From assembly GCA_029262055.1 (NCBI GenBank), contig JAJDAD010000071.1, positions 1-64,000 of the forward strand: a stretch of 64,000 nucleotides of DNA. Direction: 5' to 3'. This DNA is from Candidatus Zhuqueibacterota bacterium (GTDB lineage Bacteria > Zhuqueibacterota > Zhuqueibacteria > Oceanimicrobiales > Oceanimicrobiaceae). This document shows positions 27,519-36,381 of the stretch, in pieces (position 1 is the stretch's first letter; every line of letters starts with the position of its first letter). The notes below the pieces were generated by a model. That model did not search any database. It was not told the DNA's origin and worked only from the letters and a program-made list of their open reading frames with translations. Position numbers and translations under genes: made by a program.

Positions 27519-29092
27519 AATCCGTTGCCCGCTTTAAGTCTGTGCAAGACGTTTAGATATAGCCAGTCGTAGAGTCCGCTGAGCGTTATCACAACAAATA
27601 GCAGGGAGCCCAGCGGCACGATCAGGAGATACCAGGTTCCCACCAAGTCCTGAAAGAATCTGCCATTGTGGATTTCAAACAAATAGTTCCAGAGCGGAAG
27701 CCGAAAGTCGTCCAGCAGCTCCGAGGGCATTTGGAAACGACCGTTCAGGGCAGCGCCTCGGAGCGGCAGCAGGCCCTGCTCGTGCGCGGTTATGAATTCC
27801 TCGCCCACCGGCGTCCGGAAATAACCGGTAACCATAATCTCAGCCGGCCGGACCGGTGACACGCCGTTCGCCGCGCGCTCGTTAAGGACGTCGGTGGCCG
27901 CGTTTGTGTTCCTGTTCCAGTTGTAGATGCCATTGAAAGATCCGACCAAAGCGCCGTCCGTGCGTGCTTCGAGAACCGTGCTGCCCATGACGAAAACGGG
28001 CACGGTGCTGTCAGCCTTGCGGAAGACGGTACCTGCTTGCGGGTTGCCCTGCCAGAAACCGTCGGTGCACTGCAGAAGGAGTTCACCTGTTGTTTCATCG
28101 AACAGTGCATTCTGGATTTTGTCATTCCAGGGACTGTCTTCGTGCAATCCCGGGTACAGGCCGGCGGGCATGTCTTTTCCGACCAGGGCCACCAGCAAAG
28201 GCGGCCGCATGAAGAGGCCGGTGCCGCCGATGAGCAGCAGAATGGCACAGATCCAGATACCGAGTTTCAGATGGTATTTAAACATGTACTTAAAGACCGT
28301 GCGGCTGCGCGGATTGGTCAGCAGTCTGCTGGCTTTGCGGCGGCGCTTCTGCCAGGGAAAGTACCATGTGTAAAAGGCTGAAATGCTCAAGAAGACGAGT
28401 ATGAGACCGGTAGCGTCGAAGAGTAACTTTCCGCCGATGCCCCAGGCCTCGCCGTTGTGCAAGTCGAAAAAGAGCTTGACCAGAGAGACTCGCGCTTGCG
28501 GCTCATCGCGGCCGATAGCAAGCGGCCGAAAGGCGATGGTTGCCGGCGGGTTGGGTGAAGCATAGACGTGGAACGGCGTCACGGCAATCAGCTTCTCCCC
28601 AGCGTGTAAAATTCTGAGCACAGGCTCACCCTTGTTCGCGAGCGGAATTTTGTACCACTTTTCACTGACCAGGTCGCAGCGGTATAGGCCCCCTTCGGTG
28701 GCGGCCAGGAGCAGGCTTTCCTCCTCCAGCAGGAGCAGGTCTTTTGCTTTGCGGTAGTATTGCGATCGCGGCAGGCCGTCCATCATCGGCGTGAAATTCC
28801 GGTAGCCGTCGCCGGTTTTCCAAATCCCCTGCTTGCCGGCGAGGTAGGCAACATCGGGGTTTCGTTTTGAAAATTCCAGCGTTACCAGAGAACTGCGATT
28901 CCAGTTTCTGACGTGGTACTGTGGCGGGACCAACCAGCCCGGGACGGATACGCCGCTGACCAGGCCGGGGTGGTTCATCAGAATTCCGGAGATGCTCGTC
29001 CACACCATAAACAGGATCAGTCCCAGCCCGATATACTTATGCAGCCATTTCGAGACTTTGAAAATGGCCGTCTTGCTTGTGGCGGCTGCCAA
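27515..29092 (-). CDS. PepSY-associated transmembrane protein with propeller-like insertion
   Basis: Four TM helices are visible (WLHKYIGLGLILFMVWTSIS; around GLILVFLSISAFYTWYF; LKLGIWICAILLLIGG; LLIVPLGSLLFVVITLSGL), as in PepSY-TM proteins linked to siderophore/iron reduction. Between helices 1 and 2 is a periplasmic segment with repeat-like strands (VAYLAGKQGIWKTGDGYRNF, LLLAATEGGLYRCD) resembling BNR/propeller blades. The frame is open to an ATG at 29194, but that would overlap the preceding CxxC ORF by 100 bases and add a low-complexity S/P/A tail, so I use TTG 29092, beside the CxxC stop. That start has no clear ribosome binding site and is uncertain. Confidence 0.78.
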   Translation of the reverse strand: MAAATSKTAIFKVSKWLHKYIGLGLILFMVWTSISGILMNHPGLVSGVSVPGWLVPPQYHVRNWNRSSLVTLEFSKRNPDVAYLAGKQGIWKTGDGYRNFTPMMDGLPRSQYYRKAKDLLLLEEESLLLAATEGGLYRCDLVSEKWYKIPLANKGEPVLRILHAGEKLIAVTPFHVYASPNPPATIAFRPLAIGRDEPQARVSLVKLFFDLHNGEAWGIGGKLLFDATGLILVFLSISAFYTWYFPWQKRRRKASRLLTNPRSRTVFKYMFKYHLKLGIWICAILLLIGGTGLFMRPPLLVALVGKDMPAGLYPGLHEDSPWNDKIQNALFDETTGELLLQCTDGFWQGNPQAGTVFRKADSTVPVFVMGSTVLEARTDGALVGSFNGIYNWNRNTNAATDVLNERAANGVSPVRPAEIMVTGYFRTPVGEEFITAHEQGLLPLRGAALNGRFQMPSELLDDFRLPLWNYLFEIHNGRFFQDLVGTWYLLIVPLGSLLFVVITLSGLYDWLYLNVLHRLKAGNGL

Positions 29093-29094
29093 GT

Positions 29095-29289
29095 CTAGTC
29101 GTGGTGATCTGCCGGGCGCAGCTTTTCCGCTCCCGGAAGCTTGCCGATAAGCTGGCTCGGATCGTGAATGAGAATGGGCAGGTGTTGCGGACATATCCAG
29201 AGATCTGATTCATTGTAGTTGAGATGAACCAGCGGCGTCGCATGACTGTCCCGCTGGCAGAAGAGACAAGTTGATTTTGTTTCGCTCAC
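29095..29289 (-). CDS. Small CxxC/CxxH zinc-ribbon-like protein
   Basis: A 64-aa ORF starting at GTG 29289 with GGGAGA 6-7 bases upstream. It has CLFC (residues 8-11) and CPQH (33-36), spaced like a four-ligand zinc or metal site. The last 28 residues overlap, in another frame, the longest possible form of the PepSY protein. The good ribosome binding site and protein-like composition favour this frame. It lies between FecR and PepSY in a metal-uptake locus, so a role in metal handling is an inference. Confidence 0.62.
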   Translation of the reverse strand: MSETKSTCLFCQRDSHATPLVHLNYNESDLWICPQHLPILIHDPSQLIGKLPGAEKLRPADHHD

Positions 29290-29346
29290 GGCGGTTCTCC
29301 CGGTTTGGACCTGACTGCTCAGGATTGGCTGAAGGGGAAGGCGGTT

Positions 29347-30354
29347 CTACTCGACGGATCTGATGACGTAGACACCGCCTTCTTTCTTGAAATTCAGACG
29401 CAGGGCCAGGCAGATGGATTCCAGGACCCGTTCGGGCGCTTTGCGTTCAAAGGAGGCCGTCAGGGTCTGGGGGCCGAGCCCGGTGTCTGCTAACTGAATC
29501 GGAATATCGTAAATCCGCTGCAATTCTGCAATGATTTCAGCCAGCGGGGTTTTGTCAAAAACGATTTTTCCTTCAAGCCAACCCAGTCGTTCCGCCGCAT
29601 TAACTGCAATCGGCGCCTCGGAGAGCGTGCTGCCGTCGTAAACCCCCATTTGATCGGCGGTGAGCAAAATTTGACCGGAGCCTGAAGCAGGCGTAAGAAC
29701 GACCTTGCCTTCTTGCACGATGACTCGGGTTTGTTCGTCCCGCGCCCAGACGTCAAAAACCGTCCCGAGTACACGAATGCGCGCGTTCCCGGTTTCGACA
29801 ATGAAGGGCCGTCCGTCTTTTGCCACTTCAAAAAAAGCTTCGCCGGTCAGGTGCACCACTCTCTCATCACCGGAGAAGTCCGGCAGATAGGAAATGGCAC
29901 TGACTGAGTTCAGACTCACGCCGGAACCGTCCGGCAGGATCACTTGCTCCGAGCTGCCTGCCGGGGCCGTGACCAGCAGCGTATCGCTTGTTTGGCGCAA
30001 ACGGTTGAAGACAGCGCTTGTGGTTATGATCAGGAAGACCATTGCAGCGATGGCCCAATAGCGGCGATTTTGCCGGGCAGGTTTTTGTACAGGCTTCTTG
30101 AGCTGAGTGACCCGGGCTTTCGGCGTCGCAGCGAAGCCCAAAGACTCGGCCACCCGGTCCCATTCGTCGTCGATGCCGGGAATGCTGTCCGGTTCGGATT
30201 TCGGAGCGTTTCGCCAGATTTTCACAAAGTCATCATAGAGCTTTTGATTGTCCGGGGACGCACTGCGCCACCGCTGCAGCTTGTTTTGCTCGTCCGCGCC
30301 TGCTTCACCGAGCAGGTGCTTAATGATGAGTTGTTTGTAGTCTTCCGTTTTCAT
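29347..30354 (-). CDS. FecR-family anti-sigma factor
   Basis: A cytoplasmic N-terminal region (EDYKQLIIKHLLGE) with sigma-binding character, one TM helix (~110-127, YWAIAAMVFLIITTSAVF), the FecR periplasmic domain (VILPDGSGVSLNSVSAISY, LTGEAFFEVAKDGRPFIVET) and a C-terminal STN-like DUF4974 domain (LAEIIAELQRIYDIPIQL). It would hold the ECF sigma factor inactive until the TonB receptor STN domain signals substrate binding. 335 aa. The gene for a lipoprotein lies between it and the sigma gene. Confidence 0.92.
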   Translation of the reverse strand: MKTEDYKQLIIKHLLGEAGADEQNKLQRWRSASPDNQKLYDDFVKIWRNAPKSEPDSIPGIDDEWDRVAESLGFAATPKARVTQLKKPVQKPARQNRRYWAIAAMVFLIITTSAVFNRLRQTSDTLLVTAPAGSSEQVILPDGSGVSLNSVSAISYLPDFSGDERVVHLTGEAFFEVAKDGRPFIVETGNARIRVLGTVFDVWARDEQTRVIVQEGKVVLTPASGSGQILLTADQMGVYDGSTLSEAPIAVNAAERLGWLEGKIVFDKTPLAEIIAELQRIYDIPIQLADTGLGPQTLTASFERKAPERVLESICLALRLNFKKEGGVYVIRSVE

Positions 30355-30454
30355 TTTGCTTGAGGTTGGTGCTGAACCGGAGCGGCACAGAGAAAGCAGG
30401 AATATCTCCTCTGACCTTCTCTGTGCCTCCGTGGTTTCATGGTCCTCGTTCGAT

Positions 30455-31486
30455 TTATTCTGCTACAGACAGTCGCACAGAGTCGCCGGCCCGCAACTGG
30501 ACTGCGTAACTCAGGTCGCCAGTCTCAAACTCGGCGGTAATCATTTGCCGTACTTGCAGCAGCGCGCCTTTGACGCCCTCGACCGCGAGCAGTTCCTGCA
30601 CGTCCGCCGCCGGGATTGTGAAGCTGCCGGTGTTGTCTTCAACGATGTAGCGGAACTGCAGGTGTGCATGTCTGCCGGGGCCGCCTTGCCCGTGATCGTT
30701 GCGGCCGGAAAATCCGCGACCCTGTGGACCGCCAAACCGTCCGCGACCAGGGCCGTCACCACGATTGCGTTCAAACGCGCCGCGGTCGATAGCCGGCGCC
30801 AGGCCGACCATCAAAGGCGTATCGCTTGCACCACCTTGCCAGGTGACCACGATATCGCTGCCGTCGATTGTGGTTTCGGCAGTTGGCGCAGTGATTTGCA
30901 AAGACTCGGTGGGCGCAGTAACTGAAGCAGATATCGCCGGCACTGCGTCCGAACCGGTGGCGTCAAACCGGTAAACCTGCCCCGCGACAAACGGAATCGC
31001 CTCGGCGATTTCACCGGTGTCTTCGTGCATCATACCTCGCGGGTGGCCTGGCTTTCTCTTGCCATAATTGTAAAAGACGCCGCCGTTACGCATTTCGACT
31101 TTGAGTAGTTCAACACTGCCGGTGCCGTAGTCCAGGGTAACGGTCCCCATGTCCTTACCACCAAGCCGGTGGTGGAAACCGTCGTTGTTGTTAGAGGTGT
31201 CGGGCGCGATTGCAAAAGCATTGCTGCGTTCCTGAACTTCCTCTTCGCGCGGATTGAAGAATTTACTCCAGCCGATTGCAAAGATTGCATCCTTGCCTTC
31301 CGGATCGACCTGCGTGGCGTTTACGCTACTGAGTTCAAAATTGACCGTGGTCTCCTCAGTCAATTGCGCTTCGCTGAAAGTGACGGCGGCATCGGGGTTA
31401 AGCCCGTTATCTGAGCTGTTGCATCCGAAGGAAAACACAAGCAGGCCGCTCAAGGCCAGACGGGTTAGAATACTGCTGCTTCTCAT
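30455..31486 (-). CDS. Lipoprotein with Gly/Arg-rich insertion, function unknown
   Basis: The signal peptide ends in a lipobox (LVFSFGC, Cys22), so it is membrane-anchored. The rest is beta-rich with one Ig-like stretch (SLQITAPTAETTIDGSDIVVT). A striking Gly/Arg/His/Asn-rich segment of about 38 residues (around 235-272) contains GRGRFGGPQGRGF and GQGGPGRHAH. The start at 31486 has AGAGGA six bases upstream. It lies between an ECF sigma factor and its FecR partner, an unusual place for a structural gene. Family not recognised; a His-rich surface that binds metal is conceivable. Confidence 0.75.
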   Translation of the reverse strand: MRSSSILTRLALSGLLVFSFGCNSSDNGLNPDAAVTFSEAQLTEETTVNFELSSVNATQVDPEGKDAIFAIGWSKFFNPREEEVQERSNAFAIAPDTSNNNDGFHHRLGGKDMGTVTLDYGTGSVELLKVEMRNGGVFYNYGKRKPGHPRGMMHEDTGEIAEAIPFVAGQVYRFDATGSDAVPAISASVTAPTESLQITAPTAETTIDGSDIVVTWQGGASDTPLMVGLAPAIDRGAFERNRGDGPGRGRFGGPQGRGFSGRNDHGQGGPGRHAHLQFRYIVEDNTGSFTIPAADVQELLAVEGVKGALLQVRQMITAEFETGDLSYAVQLRAGDSVRLSVAE

Positions 31487-31629
31487 CGTTTTGTCCTCTC
31501 TGTGTAAGGAATCAGAATTATCCGTTTACTGAACACGCTGGAATTCATCCGGCAACACGGGCCCTTGTTGCCTTCGAAGGTTCATGACTGCGTTCAATAG
31601 TGGATACGATGCAAAAGGACAATACCCTA

Positions 31630-32238
31630 TCATAATCTCGAAAAAAGTTTGGAAATCACTGCTATAGACAAAAACGGCTTGAGGTGATCGCGAAGAATGG
31701 TAAGTGCTTTGGTCATCCGGCTTTCCACCGTTTTGATCGAAATACCGAGGTGTTCGGCAATCTCGCCATTCTTCATCCTGTTGAACCGGCTCAGCTTGAA
31801 GACAGTGCGCAGCGCTTCCGGCAGTTTGGCGATTGCGCCGTCGATTACTTCTTCCAACTCGAAGGTCTCATCCGGGGTCTCACTTGGCTCCGTCTCGATC
31901 TCGTCGAGCGTCTGGTGTCGTACCTGGCCTTTCTGCCTGATGTGGTCTATCACCAGATTGGTCGCGATTCTGTACAGGTAACTCTTGAGCGATTGTTGTT
32001 CATCCAGGCGTTCCCTGCTATTCCACAAGCGGATGAAAATAGTCTGAACCAGACCCCGGGCCGCTTCTGTTTCCTGAACTCGCCGCCAGGCGAACTTGAA
32101 GAGCGCTTCATAATAGCGGTAGTAGAGTTGCTTGAACGCATGCTCATCCGCGGCTTTGATGGCCCGGCAGAGTTCCTCGTCGGAAACGGCCGGCCCTGCT
32201 GCGAGTGGAAGGATGCTCTTTCCCTGGACTTCTGCCAT
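31630..32238 (-). CDS. ECF-type RNA polymerase sigma factor
   Basis: Region 2 (AFKQLYYRYYEALFKFAWRRV ... SLKSYLYRIATNLVIDHIRQ) and region 4 helix-turn-helix (NGEIAEHLGISIKTVESRMTKAL) are clear, with an acidic linker between. This resembles the FecI-like sigma factors of the FCB group that work with FecR proteins. I prefer ATG 32238; a TTG at 32253 in frame would add five residues. It heads the iron-uptake-type cluster and probably activates it in response to substrate. Confidence 0.92.
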   Translation of the reverse strand: MAEVQGKSILPLAAGPAVSDEELCRAIKAADEHAFKQLYYRYYEALFKFAWRRVQETEAARGLVQTIFIRLWNSRERLDEQQSLKSYLYRIATNLVIDHIRQKGQVRHQTLDEIETEPSETPDETFELEEVIDGAIAKLPEALRTVFKLSRFNRMKNGEIAEHLGISIKTVESRMTKALTILRDHLKPFLSIAVISKLFSRL

Positions 32239-32661
32239 GGCCAATGATAACAATTAGGCCGTTGAATTGCAAAAGGTTTGCGGCGGAGAATGAGGTGGGA
32301 GAGTGTGAATGGCCAGGGTGATGCACCTTGTGCCCGTCCGTCGCCCGCAGCCACCTCCGAAGCGCGGGCGACGTGCCTGTTCGTTCTTGAGAATCCATGA
32401 TACCGGGTGGGTAGCCGTAGCTCTCTATTCCGAAGAGTAGGAAGAAAGCGTGCCAGATTATTAATTTTGACAACACTGGTTCGGGCGTTTTTCTTGAGTT
32501 TACGGAAAATGCCTGCGCATAAGTTACTATTTTGTCAAAAGAAAGAACGACCGTAGTGGTAAGGTAGTCTGGCAGGAATGATTCTTGCAAACATGACACA
32601 AATTCTCATCCCGGGGTGTTCTATCCCAAGCGCAATGTCACTCTTTCAGAGAAAGGATGTC
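32239..32661. other. Divergent intergenic region, sigma factor / hypA
   Basis: About 420 bp that must hold promoters for both the - strand uptake locus and the + strand hydrogenase maturation operon. No convincing -35/-10 pair or sigma54 site could be found by eye. The frame of hypA is open upstream to 32578, but the codons there are not HypA-like. Confidence 0.4.
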
Positions 32662-33012
32662 ATGCACGAACTCGCAATTGCACAGTCCATTATCACTGCC
32701 GTCGACGGCGAAGTAGCACGCCAGAGTCTGCCTCCGGTGACCAGGATTGTCGTAAGAGTCGGTGCTCTCAGTGACATCGTTCCCGATGCCCTTGTTTTCA
32801 ACTTCGAAGCGATAACCCAGGATACGCAGTTCGCGCAAACCAAGCTGGTGATTGAAGAAGTCGATGTGAAAGCACACTGCAAAGCCTGTGGCCACAAGTT
32901 CGCCATTGAGAATCTGTTTTTTTTATGCCCAAAGTGTGACAGCGGGCAGGTGGAAGTGACGCAGGGTGAAGAGTTACACATAGCCTATCTTGAAGTAGAC
33001 GATTTTAACTGA
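32662..33012 (+). CDS. hypA: Hydrogenase nickel-insertion protein HypA
   Basis: Delivers nickel to the [NiFe] hydrogenase large subunit together with HypB. The N-terminus is MHELAIAQSI, giving the nickel-binding Met-His; the zinc site has CxxC pairs in CKACGHKF and CPKCDSG. ATG 32662 follows GAAAGGA by about six bases and matches the invariant MHE start. Length 116 aa is standard. First gene of hypABFCDE. Confidence 0.95.
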   Translation: MHELAIAQSIITAVDGEVARQSLPPVTRIVVRVGALSDIVPDALVFNFEAITQDTQFAQTKLVIEEVDVKAHCKACGHKFAIENLFFLCPKCDSGQVEVTQGEELHIAYLEVDDFN

Positions 33013-33081
33013 AACTCGACCAGTATCCAGCCTGCGCGGTTGCAAGCATTTGAACCAGTGTAACTTTTATGGAGGTTCGCC

Positions 33082-33756
33082 ATGCCACGCCAGATCCCCC
33101 TTAAAGAAAAGCTCACCTCCGAGAATGATCGCCTGGCGGCGCAAATTCGGGAACAGCTGCAACAGCATGAGATTTTCGCGCTGAATTTCGTCAGCTCACC
33201 CGGTTCCGGAAAAACCAGCCTGTTGGAAAAAACCATCGCAGCCCTCGGCAATTCTTTGGAAATTGGCTTGATCGCCGGCGACGTGCAGACCGAAAATGAC
33301 GCTGAGCGCCTGACTCGGGCCGGCGGCCGCATGGTGCGTCCGATTGTCACTGGCGGCGCCTGCCATCTGGACGCAAAAATGATCACGCGTGTTCTATCGG
33401 AATTCAATCTGGAAACACTCGATCTGCTCTTCATAGAAAATGTCGGCAACCTGGTTTGCCCCTCTTCATTCGACCTCGGTGAGGACATGAAAGTGGTGCT
33501 GATCAGCACCACCGAAGGGGACGACAAGCCGCTGAAATACCCGGGTATGTTCCGGCGCTCTTCGGTGATGGTGGTCAACAAGATCGATCTGCTCGGGACC
33601 TCCGATTTCGACCTGGAGCGCGTGAAAAAGCATGCACGCCAGATCAACGCCGACCTTGATATTCTTGAACTTTCATGCCGAACCGGCGATGGCCTCGACA
33701 CATGGCTGCAATGGCTACAAAGGCGGGTTCGGAAGAATCGACCGATTGTTGCATAA
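33082..33756 (+). CDS. hypB: Hydrogenase maturation GTPase HypB
   Basis: GTPase that drives nickel insertion. The P-loop reads SSPGSGKTSLLE, followed by GDVQTENDAERL and the intersubunit metal motif GACHLDAKM; VVNKIDLL is the NKxD guanine specificity motif. It lacks both the N-terminal CxxCGC high-affinity nickel site and a histidine-rich tract, so it relies on the GTPase-domain metal site. TATGGAGG precedes the start. 224 aa. Confidence 0.95.
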   Translation: MPRQIPLKEKLTSENDRLAAQIREQLQQHEIFALNFVSSPGSGKTSLLEKTIAALGNSLEIGLIAGDVQTENDAERLTRAGGRMVRPIVTGGACHLDAKMITRVLSEFNLETLDLLFIENVGNLVCPSSFDLGEDMKVVLISTTEGDDKPLKYPGMFRRSSVMVVNKIDLLGTSDFDLERVKKHARQINADLDILELSCRTGDGLDTWLQWLQRRVRKNRPIVA

Positions 33757-33770
33757 ACAGCAGGGACACT

Positions 33771-36062
33771 GTGAACTCGATCATTCGTGAGAAGATTCGC
33801 ATTAACGGCATCGTGCAGGGCGTGGGCTTTCGGCCATTTGTCTACAACCTTGCGGAAGAATGCGCCCTGGCGGGTTTCGTGTGCAACAACAGCGACGGCG
33901 TCCTCATCGAAATCGAGGGCAAGGACGCAAACCTGACACGCTTCCGTGAGCGCCTGCAAGATGAACCACCACCGCTTGCGCAGATCGTGACCTGCGATGT
34001 GGAACAAGTTACGCCGAAGGGAGACCACGCATTCAGTATCGAAATCAGCGAGCGCAAAACGACGGCGGCCACGCTCATTGCTCCCGATATCAGCATTTGC
34101 GGAGATTGTCTGGAAGAGCTTTTTGACCCGAATAATCGTCGTCACCGGTATCCGTTTATCAACTGCACCAACTGTGGTCCGCGCTACACAATCGTGCGTG
34201 GCACACCGTACGATCGACCTCTTACCTCGATGGCTGAGTTTGAGATGTGCGATGCCTGCGCGCTTGAGTACAAAGACCCGGCCGATCGGCGTTTCCACGC
34301 GCAACCCAACGCTTGTTCGGATTGCGGGCCCCGGCTTAGCCTGTTCGACAACCGTGGCCATGAGATAGATTCATTCGACATTATCCTAAGCGTGGCCCAT
34401 TTCTTAAAGATGGGTAAAATTGTTGCCATCAAAGGATTGGGGGGATTTCACCTGGCGGTCAACCCGTTTGATGAAAACGCCGTTCAGGAGTTGAGGCGAC
34501 GCAAAGGCAGGGCACAAAAGCCGTTTGCGCTGATGGCGCCTGATTTGGAGAGCGTGCAGCGATTCTGTCACATTTCCGAAAACGAAAGCCACGTCCTGCA
34601 AAGTGCGCAGCGGCCGATTGTGCTTTTGCGAGCCCGCGCCGATCAAGAGCTGGCGCCATCGGTTGCGCCGGGAAACCGGTGTCTGGGGTTCATGTTGCCC
34701 TACACGCCGTTGCACTATTTTTTGCTGCGTGACAATTTTGGTGCGCTGGTGATGACCAGCGGCAACTTCAGCGAAGAGCCTATTGCCATCGGCAATGACG
34801 AAGCCAGGCAGCGGCTGGCTGGCCTGGCGGATGTTTTTCTCATGCACGACCGGGAGATTCTACAGCGCTCTGACGATTCCATCGTCCGCGAGGCCCGGGG
34901 CGCAACACGTTTGCTGCGGCGGTCGCGCGGATACGTGCCAAAACCGGTTTTCCTGAAAACGCCCACACACAACCGCATTCTGGCATGCGGCGGCGAATTG
35001 AAGAATACGGTCGCGCTGTCACGCGGTGCCACCGTGTTTCTGAGCCAGCACATCGGTGACCTTGACAATCCGGCGGCATTTACTTTCTTCGAAAATAGTA
35101 TCGCGCATCTGCAGAACATTCTGGAGATTGAGCCGGAAGCCATCGCATACGACCTGCACCCGGAATATCTCTCAAGCAAGTGGGCGCTGGAGCAAGATGG
35201 TCTGCCCAAAATCGGGGTGCAGCACCATCACGCGCACCTGGCCTCGGTTCTGGCCGAGAACCAGACAGAAGAGCGGGCAATCGGAATCATTCTGGACGGC
35301 ACGGGATACGGCACCGACGGGACCATTTGGGGCGGTGAAATGCTGATCGGCGACACCTGCGGTTTTGAGCGCTTTGCCTGGCTTTCGCCAGTGGCTCTGC
35401 CGGGGGGCGCGGCAGCCATCCGGCAGCCGTGGCGCATGGCCCTCAGCTATCTGTACCATGCTTACGGTGACGCTTTGTACGAGCTGAAGTTGCCATTTAT
35501 CAAGCCACGCCCGGCGCACGAAGTCCGGGTGATCATGCAAATGCTCGAGAAACGTCTGAATTCGCCGCTAACGTCGAGCTGCGGCCGGCTGTTCGACGCC
35601 GTTGCGGCGCTGCTGGGCATTCGTAGCGAAGTTAACTACGAAGCACAGGCTGCGATTGAATTGGAGATGTGCATCGACGAAAGCGAGCAAGACTGGTACA
35701 CGGACGCTATTCCGAACGTGGAGTCAAACCAGGCGCTGGACATCTCGCCCCTCATTCGCGCGGTTGTGGCGGATCAAGAAAATGGCACGGATGCTGGCAA
35801 GATTGCAGCCCGTTTCCACCGCACGCTGGCGGAAGTTTTTCTGGCGGCGGCAGGGACTGCCCGCGACAATACCGGAATCGAGACGGTGGCGCTCAGCGGC
35901 GGGGTTTTCCAGAATGTCTATTTCTGCAATTATCTGGTGGACCGATTGCGCGAGGAAGAGTTTCGTACATTGACCCACACGCTGGTGCCAACCAACGACG
36001 GCGGCGTTGCACTCGGCCAGATCGTCATCGCCGATCAAAAGCTGCAAAAACTGAACACGTAG
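33771..36062 (+). CDS. hypF: Carbamoyltransferase HypF
   Basis: Makes the thiocarboxamide that becomes cyanide ligands of the active-site iron. Domains in order: acylphosphatase-like (~5-90, RINGIVQGVGFRPFVYN), two zinc-finger motifs (CGDCLEEL ... CTNCGPRY; CDACALEY ... CSDCGP), YrdC-like nucleotide-binding (~200-385, IKGLGGFHL) and Kae1-like (~400-750, VQHHHAHLASVLAEN, ALSGGVFQN). GTG 33771 is used because the frame upstream overlaps hypB and is not HypF-like. 763 aa, normal length. Confidence 0.95.
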   Translation: MNSIIREKIRINGIVQGVGFRPFVYNLAEECALAGFVCNNSDGVLIEIEGKDANLTRFRERLQDEPPPLAQIVTCDVEQVTPKGDHAFSIEISERKTTAATLIAPDISICGDCLEELFDPNNRRHRYPFINCTNCGPRYTIVRGTPYDRPLTSMAEFEMCDACALEYKDPADRRFHAQPNACSDCGPRLSLFDNRGHEIDSFDIILSVAHFLKMGKIVAIKGLGGFHLAVNPFDENAVQELRRRKGRAQKPFALMAPDLESVQRFCHISENESHVLQSAQRPIVLLRARADQELAPSVAPGNRCLGFMLPYTPLHYFLLRDNFGALVMTSGNFSEEPIAIGNDEARQRLAGLADVFLMHDREILQRSDDSIVREARGATRLLRRSRGYVPKPVFLKTPTHNRILACGGELKNTVALSRGATVFLSQHIGDLDNPAAFTFFENSIAHLQNILEIEPEAIAYDLHPEYLSSKWALEQDGLPKIGVQHHHAHLASVLAENQTEERAIGIILDGTGYGTDGTIWGGEMLIGDTCGFERFAWLSPVALPGGAAAIRQPWRMALSYLYHAYGDALYELKLPFIKPRPAHEVRVIMQMLEKRLNSPLTSSCGRLFDAVAALLGIRSEVNYEAQAAIELEMCIDESEQDWYTDAIPNVESNQALDISPLIRAVVADQENGTDAGKIAARFHRTLAEVFLAAAGTARDNTGIETVALSGGVFQNVYFCNYLVDRLREEEFRTLTHTLVPTNDGGVALGQIVIADQKLQKLNT

Positions 36063-36075
36063 AGGAGGCCTAACG

Positions 36076-36381
36076 ATGTGCCTGGCAATTCCCGGAAAAG
36101 TCCTTGAAGTCTATGCTCAGAATGGTTTGAAAATGGGCCGCATCGATTATGCCGGTACCGTCAACACGGCATGCCTGGAGTATGTGCCCGAAATTGAACC
36201 GGGCCAATATGCCATCGTGCACGCCGGGTTTGCCATCAGCATCGTCGACGAGGAGGAGGCGCAGAAAACCTACGCGGTCTGGGCCGAATTGGTGCAAGCC
36301 GCCGCTGAAGAGGGCACGGATATTTTCGGCATGCCGCTGGACGACCCGGGTGCCGGCCCGGATAAGGAGGGCGCAGCATGA
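36076..36381 (+). CDS. hypC: Hydrogenase maturation chaperone HypC
   Basis: Small chaperone carrying the Fe(CN)2CO unit with HypD. The invariant MCLAIPGKV start contains the essential Cys2. At 101 aa it is longer than usual (75-90) because of an acidic C-terminal tail. AGAGGAGG lies 6-7 bases upstream. Its stop overlaps the hypD start (ATGA). Confidence 0.95.
   Translation: MCLAIPGKVLEVYAQNGLKMGRIDYAGTVNTACLEYVPEIEPGQYAIVHAGFAISIVDEEEAQKTYAVWAELVQAAAEEGTDIFGMPLDDPGAGPDKEGAA

Noticed and set aside
32571-32590. Sigma54-like TGGCAGG ... TTGCA before hypA
   Set aside because: The GG and GC elements are 16 bp apart instead of the required 12, so it cannot be a sigma54 promoter.
32985-34361. 458-codon open frame on the - strand
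   Set aside because: It is antisense to hypB and hypF and has shadow-type composition.
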